Program-made: the position numbers and the translations under genes
Notes under the pieces: model-generated
Told to the model about the DNA's origin: nothing
Seen by the model: the letters and a program-made list of their open reading frames with translations, nothing else
Database searches by the model: none
NCBI GenBank assembly: GCA_023409265.1
Contig: JAEYHZ010000014.1
Span: forward strand, 620,001-684,000
Length of the DNA stretch: 64,000 bases
Direction: 5' to 3'
From: Bacillota bacterium
Lineage (GTDB): Bacteria > Bacillota > Clostridia > Acetivibrionales > DSM-1351
Shown: positions 59,975 through 64,000 of the stretch, one piece after another
How positions within the stretch are numbered: position 1 is the first letter of the stretch
Layout of the letters: the number at the start of each line of letters is the position of its first letter

Positions 59975-61279
59975 TTATTTGCTTGCTCTTTGCTTGTTCA
60001 GGTTCCTTATTTTTTCATCTACTTTTTTAGCCATTTCATCAACTGATAATTTTTTAGTTAAAACAAGTTTCATGTAGTCTTGATAAGGCTGCCAGGTATC
60101 CTGCATCTCAGCAATATTTGGAAGAGGCTCTCCAACCTTTGCCTGGGCTGCAAAGGCAGTCATGTAGGTGTCAGCTTTGAACTCTTGATTTTCCTGTGCT
60201 GACAGTAATGCAGGGATTCTGTTTCCCGCCTTATACAATGGGATAGCCGCATTTTCATTCAAGTACTGCACAAGCTCCCACGCAGCTTCCTTATTCTTTG
60301 ATTTTTCACTTACATAAGCAGTCTGAACACCCATAAAGGTCTTCATTGTGTTTCCATCCATTGCAGGCAAAGTAGTAACTGCAAACTTCAGACTGGTCTG
60401 TTTCTTCAGATCGGCAACATCCCATGGGCCACCAACAAAGAAACCAGTTTTACCATTCTTAAAGTTACCGTTGGCTATTGTTCCGTTTACGTCAGCTTTC
60501 ATGAATTTATGCTCATTTACAAGGCTGTTGATTAATGCATAACCATTTTTAGCAGGTTCTCCAAGTCCAAGGTCATTTACATCATATACTCCGTTATTGA
60601 ATTTATATGTATATGCACCCTTGCCTGATAATAGCGGCCAGGCCATATATAGGTTGGAAATATCCATCATAAAACCAACTTCTTTAGCTTTCGTAATCAA
60701 CTCATCCCATGTTGCAGGCGGTGTTGCAACCTTATCCGTATTATAGAAGAGAGCAATAGACTCAACCGCTACAGGCACAGCGTATTGTTTCCCGTCTATA
60801 GTTACAGCATCAATTGCACCCTGCGAATATTTATCTGTTGTTACAATTCCCTGCGGCACTTCTGCGAGAAGTTTAGGTGTGTGGAAAGTACCGAGATTGT
60901 CATTTGCAACTCCGTACATTATGTCCGGACCCTTGCTGCTGTTGGCTGCCTGGATATATGCCTGGAAGCTTGTAGCATCAAACAGTACTTTTACTTTGTT
61001 ACCGGTCTTTGCAGCCCATTCCTCAGCAACTTTCTTTAATTCAGGTACTTCTGTGTTCTGAACCAGGTGTGACCAAACAGTTAATTCAACCGGTTCCTTT
61101 TTGGCGGTTTCAGTTGACGGTGCCGCAGATGTATCAGCAGCAGATGAATCGCTTGCTGCTACTGTAGATGCCGATGCAGAGACCTCACTGCTGCTGCCGC
61201 TTCCACAACCAGCTATCATTGTCAGGGCAAAAGCTAATACCAACACCAATGAAATTAACTTCTTAACATTCTTAATCAT
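59975..61279 (-). CDS. malE: Maltodextrin-binding lipoprotein
   Basis: A 434-residue extracellular binding lipoprotein: signal peptide and lipobox LTMIAGCG (Cys about 25), serine/alanine-rich linker, then the MalE-type fold with EPVELTVWSHLVQNTEVPEL, PDIMYGVANDNLGTF, YAVPVAVESIALFYNTDKVATPPATWDELI and GKTGFFVGGPWDVADLKKQ. It captures maltodextrins for MalFG. ATG 61277-61279 follows AAGGGGGAG. First gene of the operon. Confidence 0.94.
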   Translation of the reverse strand: MIKNVKKLISLVLVLAFALTMIAGCGSGSSSEVSASASTVAASDSSAADTSAAPSTETAKKEPVELTVWSHLVQNTEVPELKKVAEEWAAKTGNKVKVLFDATSFQAYIQAANSSKGPDIMYGVANDNLGTFHTPKLLAEVPQGIVTTDKYSQGAIDAVTIDGKQYAVPVAVESIALFYNTDKVATPPATWDELITKAKEVGFMMDISNLYMAWPLLSGKGAYTYKFNNGVYDVNDLGLGEPAKNGYALINSLVNEHKFMKADVNGTIANGNFKNGKTGFFVGGPWDVADLKKQTSLKFAVTTLPAMDGNTMKTFMGVQTAYVSEKSKNKEAAWELVQYLNENAAIPLYKAGNRIPALLSAQENQEFKADTYMTAFAAQAKVGEPLPNIAEMQDTWQPYQDYMKLVLTKKLSVDEMAKKVDEKIRNLNKQRASK

Positions 61280-61308
61280 TGTTCTCCCCCTTAAAATTTT
61301 TTACTTTA

Positions 61309-61352
61309 GGCTGACTAAATAATAACTACCCAGTTTAGTATTTAATCATGCC
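61309..61352. repeat. Palindromic TTATTTAATCATGCC element upstream of malE
   Basis: GGCTGACTAAATAATAA (61309-61325) is inverted, with a one-base gap and a few changes, as TTAGTATTTAATCATGCC (61335-61352); the loop is short. It lies in the malE leader RNA, directly before the ribosome binding site region. The same motif family flanks the malE end and the other binding-protein gene. Confidence 0.6.
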
Positions 61353-61508
61353 TTATTAAAAGGCTGTGCCTTTTTTACAATTTATTTAATCTGTATTTGA
61401 ATTGCTGAGTCCCATAAGTATTCAGCCTGGACAGATTTCTTCAGTAGCTATGATCATGATGAAATCCGAATGTATGAAATTGAAACCGTGCAATCTTATG
61501 CTCATTGT

Positions 61509-61520
61509 GCAACCGTTTGC
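61509..61520. promoter_or_regulatory. LacI/CcpA-type operator in the malE promoter
   Basis: GCAACCGTTTGC is a near-perfect palindrome with central CG, the form of LacI-family operators, and it also fits the cre consensus TGNAANCGNTNNCA except at one end. It lies ten bases downstream of the -10 box on the minus strand, overlapping the expected transcription start. The LacI-type regulator encoded next door or CcpA could bind it. Confidence 0.65.
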
Positions 61521-61529
61521 TCTAACTAT

Positions 61530-61558
61530 AATATAACAACTGTTTTGTGCTGTGTCAA
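61530..61558 (-). promoter_or_regulatory. malE operon promoter
   Basis: On the minus strand TTGACA (61553-61558, consensus -35), 17-bp spacer, TATATT (-10, 61530-61535). The leader to the malE ATG is about 240 bases long and contains the hairpin at 61309-61352. No plus-strand gene lies in 61280-61821. Confidence 0.8.
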
Positions 61559-61734
61559 CATATTTTATTTAATTTTTCTGACTATTTTATTCAATATGCA
61601 CAACTCTCACAAACAAATTAGCGCAATCGATTTCCCAAATATCTATTTACGAAATAACACGGTATCAAAAGTGGCAAAGACTCACATTTGTTTGCGCATG
61701 GGCTTAATAATTTATACCTTTTTTACACAATAAA

Positions 61735-61790
61735 AGCCGGCCTGTTTATAGCTTGCCTAATACCTAATAGACAGCTCTTACAGACCGGCT
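61735..61790 (-). terminator. Terminator of the LacI-type regulator gene
   Basis: AGCCGGCCTGT (61735-61745) pairs with ACAGACCGGCT (61780-61790), ten of eleven positions, and on the minus strand the stem is followed by TTTTATTGTG. It lies directly downstream of the regulator stop at 61822, separating it from the malE promoter. Confidence 0.7.
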
Positions 61791-61821
61791 CATATTTCAA
61801 AAAACTTTTCTATATATAATT

Positions 61822-62841
61822 TTACTGTTCCTTAATACTTGATTTCCTGATAATAATATCAGATGGGATAATTGTTCTGTTGAAACCCTTAATGTTTTTA
61901 TGAATAGTATTATAAAGCATTTCAAATGCGCTTGAACCAAGGGTGGCTGCATTAATATCCACTGATGTCAGTGAAGGTATAAAGTGCTCTGCCAGCGGAG
62001 TATTGTTAAATCCTGCTATAGCTACATCATCCGGAACGGCCAGACCCTGTTCGGATAAAAATCTGGCGGCTCCAAAAGCGATGTAATCATCGCAGCAAAT
62101 AACAGCTGTAGGTTTTTGCCCCCTGTCAAACAGTTCCTTCATCATATCATATCCCGGAGCATCCAGAAACTTGCTCTCAGCTGCATATTCAGATTTCACC
62201 TCAATTCCGATTTCCTCCAATGCCTTTTTATATCCTTCATAACGATCCAGGGTAACTATAAAATCCGGTGACAGTCCCAAAAAAGCAATTTCTTTATGGC
62301 CCTGTTCAATAAAATGCTTAGTCAAATCATATGATATTGAAACGTTATTATTATCTACCCAGTTAACCAGTTCATCATCCGCCGGCCTGCCTATTAATAC
62401 AAAGGGAAACTTCTGTTTTTTAAGTTCCATTATGGATGGATCCTTTATTCTGGAAGCAGTTAAAATGATACCTTCTACTGCCCCGCCCTTTGAAAGATCA
62501 CTTATGAGTTCTTTTTCCTCATCCAGATTATCGGCACTTGAAATAAGTATTTTATATCCATACCTATGAGCTACAGAAATAATTCCCCTAACAATCTCAG
62601 ACATGAAAGGATGTCCAAAAGCCTTTTCGGTTGCACCTTGAACAACAAGTCCGATGATTTTTGTCGATTTATTTGCCAGAGACCGTGCAATCATGTTTGG
62701 ATGGTAATTCATTTCCTTCATTATCTTATGAACCCTCTCACGGGTTTCGGCACTAATTCTGGGACTATTTGCAATAACTCTTGATACCGTAGACGGCGCT
62801 ACATTTGCAATTTTTGCTATGTCATTTATTGTAACTCCCAT
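61822..62841 (-). CDS. malR: LacI-family regulator of the maltodextrin operon
   Basis: Start ATG 62839-62841 (MGVTINDIAKIANVAPSTVS) follows GGAGGAAAAA; 339 residues. The LacI headpiece is TINDIAKIANVAPSTVSRVIANSPRIS, hinge helix HPNMIARSLANKSTKIIGLV, then a periplasmic-binding-type effector domain (GAVEGIILTAS, DNNNVSISYDLTKHFIEQGHKEIAFLG, PTAVICCDDYIAFGAARFL, SLTSVDINAATLGSSAFEML). Position next to malEFG and sequence type (MalR group) suggest that it represses the operon in the absence of maltodextrin. Longer starts would cross its own putative operator. Confidence 0.88.
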   Translation of the reverse strand: MGVTINDIAKIANVAPSTVSRVIANSPRISAETRERVHKIMKEMNYHPNMIARSLANKSTKIIGLVVQGATEKAFGHPFMSEIVRGIISVAHRYGYKILISSADNLDEEKELISDLSKGGAVEGIILTASRIKDPSIMELKKQKFPFVLIGRPADDELVNWVDNNNVSISYDLTKHFIEQGHKEIAFLGLSPDFIVTLDRYEGYKKALEEIGIEVKSEYAAESKFLDAPGYDMMKELFDRGQKPTAVICCDDYIAFGAARFLSEQGLAVPDDVAIAGFNNTPLAEHFIPSLTSVDINAATLGSSAFEMLYNTIHKNIKGFNRTIIPSDIIIRKSSIKEQ

Positions 62842-63365
62842 TTTTTCCTCCATATCCCCCATGCACCGGATAAAATCCTTCATCGGGCACAAAGAAAGCA
62901 TTTCAAGCGCTTTCTTCCGGGATAAAATACATTTATTGCATACCGTGATTCAATTAAATGCTTGTGTCATTGATACTCTCAAGCGCACATCTGTTGGATC
63001 AAAATATCGCTTCGCGCTTTCTTTCTGTCTTTCTTTTCTCGGGTTTTGCGCAAGCGCTTTCCAAGTAATTAGCTGATGACCTTATCATAGTATCATTTTA
63101 TACTTTTATCAGTCAATACTATGACCTGATCCGACAGGGAATTGTAAAATCCTCTGTAATAACCAATTTTTAACAAAAGAGCTCTTTTCTTGTATAAACA
63201 TATTTGATACAATTTAATTCAATATATCAAATAGGTAAAATAAATTTATAACTATTGATATAAAATTTTAAGAGAAAATGGAAAAATTCCATAGTTTGGC
63301 CCAAAGATGTGCCACCGCTCTTTATAATCTTTCATTTAATTTAATCTAGTAGGGATGGTGACAAT
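62842..63365. other. Divergent region between LacI-type regulator and chemotaxis gene, with operator-like sites
   Basis: Non-coding, about 520 bp. Two palindromic, cre/LacI-like sites are read: TTCAAGCGCTTTC at 62902 and GCGCAAGCGCTTTCC at 63048, both with core AAGCGCTT. Their place before the regulator gene suggests autoregulation or CcpA control. The ribosome site of the chemotaxis gene (GGGATGGTG) is at its far end. No terminator is visible. Confidence 0.5.
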
Positions 63366-64000
63366 ATGAGATTACTAAGCAATCTAAAAGTACGGACGAA
63401 ACTGCTGTTTCTTCTATCAATAATGATAGTTGGAATGTTATTTGTGGGGATAAACGGGTTTCGCAATACAGTAGCATCACAGACAGCATTAAAGGATATG
63501 TACACTCAGAGCCTGGTTTCAATCGAACTTCTTGGAAGTATCCAAACCGAAGTAAGTAAAAGCCATGCAAATACATTAAGATTAATTATAAGTAACAGCG
63601 AATTTGAAAAGAGCAATGTTAAGAAGGACCTTGACAAATGCCTGACCATTCTCGATGACACATTTAAAAATTATGAAAACACTCAACGTGACTCCTTTGA
63701 AAAAAAGAACTATACCATGTTTCAAGAAGACTTTAAAAAGTGGAAGGAATATGTATCGCAGATATATGATCTGGTCAAATCGGGCAGTCAGGAGGAGGCT
63801 TTGGATAAATACTCCTCAGCAAAGCTTCTGGTTAAGGGTATGGAGTCAACGGTCAAGGATTTGATTGACTATAAGAGGAAAAGCGGCGACGTAATATATA
63901 AAAATAGTTTGAATGAAGAAGAAATTTCTAATTCCCTTCTAATTTTGGCACTTATCTGTACACTGGTTATTTGCTCTCTGCTTAACTTAATAATTATCTT
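63366..64000 (+). CDS. Methyl-accepting chemotaxis protein, N-terminal part
   Basis: The gene runs out of the window at 64,000; 211 residues are visible, starting MRLLSNLKVRTKLLFLLSIM. A membrane helix (about 13-33) is followed by a four-helix-bundle sensor (SQTALKDMYTQSLVSIELLGSIQTEVSKSHANTLRLI, then VKDLIDYKRKSGDVIYKNS), and the second membrane helix starts at about 190 (LLILALICTLVICSLLNLII). This is the 4HB_MCP_1 layout. HAMP and signalling domains should follow outside. The ligand is unknown; position next to the maltodextrin genes hints at sugar chemotaxis. Confidence 0.85.
   Translation, partial: MRLLSNLKVRTKLLFLLSIMIVGMLFVGINGFRNTVASQTALKDMYTQSLVSIELLGSIQTEVSKSHANTLRLIISNSEFEKSNVKKDLDKCLTILDDTFKNYENTQRDSFEKKNYTMFQEDFKKWKEYVSQIYDLVKSGSQEEALDKYSSAKLLVKGMESTVKDLIDYKRKSGDVIYKNSLNEEEISNSLLILALICTLVICSLLNLIII

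Noticed and set aside
61470..61733. Plus-strand frame of 87 codons upstream of malE
   Set aside because: Covers the malE promoter and operator, has no ribosome site and gives a Cys/Ile/Tyr-rich translation without pattern.
63346..63576. Minus-strand frame of 76 codons at the chemotaxis gene start
   Set aside because: Antisense to the sensor domain of the chemotaxis protein and without a ribosome site.
1..64000. Known or new anti-phage defence system
   Set aside because: No restriction, toxin-antitoxin, retron, CBASS, Argonaute or similar genes were recognised; small prophage genes of unknown role could include such functions but nothing in the sequence shows it.

Overview
The window looks like chromosome of a mesophilic, low-G+C, plant-polysaccharide-degrading Clostridia species, close to Ruminiclostridium / Clostridium cellulolyticum in style. 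That assignment is inference from AT-rich sequence, strong AGGAGG-type ribosome binding sites, frequent TTG/GTG starts, YesMN-type two-component control and pectin and alpha-glucan gene clusters. No rRNA genes, intact tRNA genes or CRISPR arrays were seen.

Region 1 (1-21,351) is the right-hand part of an integrated siphovirus-type prophage. Reading leftwards on the minus strand from the lysogeny switch come: cro-like repressor, excisionase-like protein, KilA/Rha-type regulators, many small proteins, a Sak4-like recombinase with a DUF669 partner, a DEAD/DEAH helicase, a primase-helicase fusion, RusA, a late regulator, HNH nuclease, terminase, portal, HK97-type protease and capsid, connector proteins and the start of the tail genes. 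CI-like repressor and tyrosine integrase read rightwards. The prophage ends in a 3' fragment of a tRNA-Arg(ACG) gene at 21,301-21,351, so the reconstituted tRNA and the tail, lysis and host-junction genes should lie left of the window. Two structured DNA regions stand out: an iteron-like TTTTGACAC array plus a large hairpin beside the primase-helicase gene, and five matching operators in the switch.

Region 2 (21.4-39.7 kb) is host DNA centred on pectin and hexuronate catabolism: an S41 peptidase, a GNAT acetyltransferase, an AraC regulator divergent from uxaC, then uxaA and uxaB with another AraC regulator, divergent from a GH105-GH28 pair that lacks signal peptides. A 4.5-kb block (lipase-like hydrolase, DUF3021, LytTR regulator, wrecked NarL-type two-component system, HXXEE membrane protein) appears to have been inserted between the convergent genes uxaC and uxaA. 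It is bracketed by fragments of palindromic intergenic repeats. A lipoprotein gene and an IS256-type relic follow.

Region 3 (39.9-48.2 kb, minus strand) is an oligosaccharide importer of LplB/LplC/solute-binding type, followed by its YesM/YesN two-component system and a sugar isomerase/epimerase-like enzyme; by context it may feed the pectin pathway.

Region 4 (48.6-62.8 kb, minus strand) is a maltodextrin/glycogen operon: LacI-type regulator, malE, malF, malG, GH13 enzyme, alpha-glucan phosphorylase, type I pullulanase, an IS110-family insertion, then a cyclomaltodextrinase-like GH13 enzyme. The malE promoter and an overlapping LacI/CcpA-type operator can be read directly. Neither importer has its own ATPase gene here. 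Region 5 (63,366-end) is the start of a methyl-accepting chemotaxis protein.
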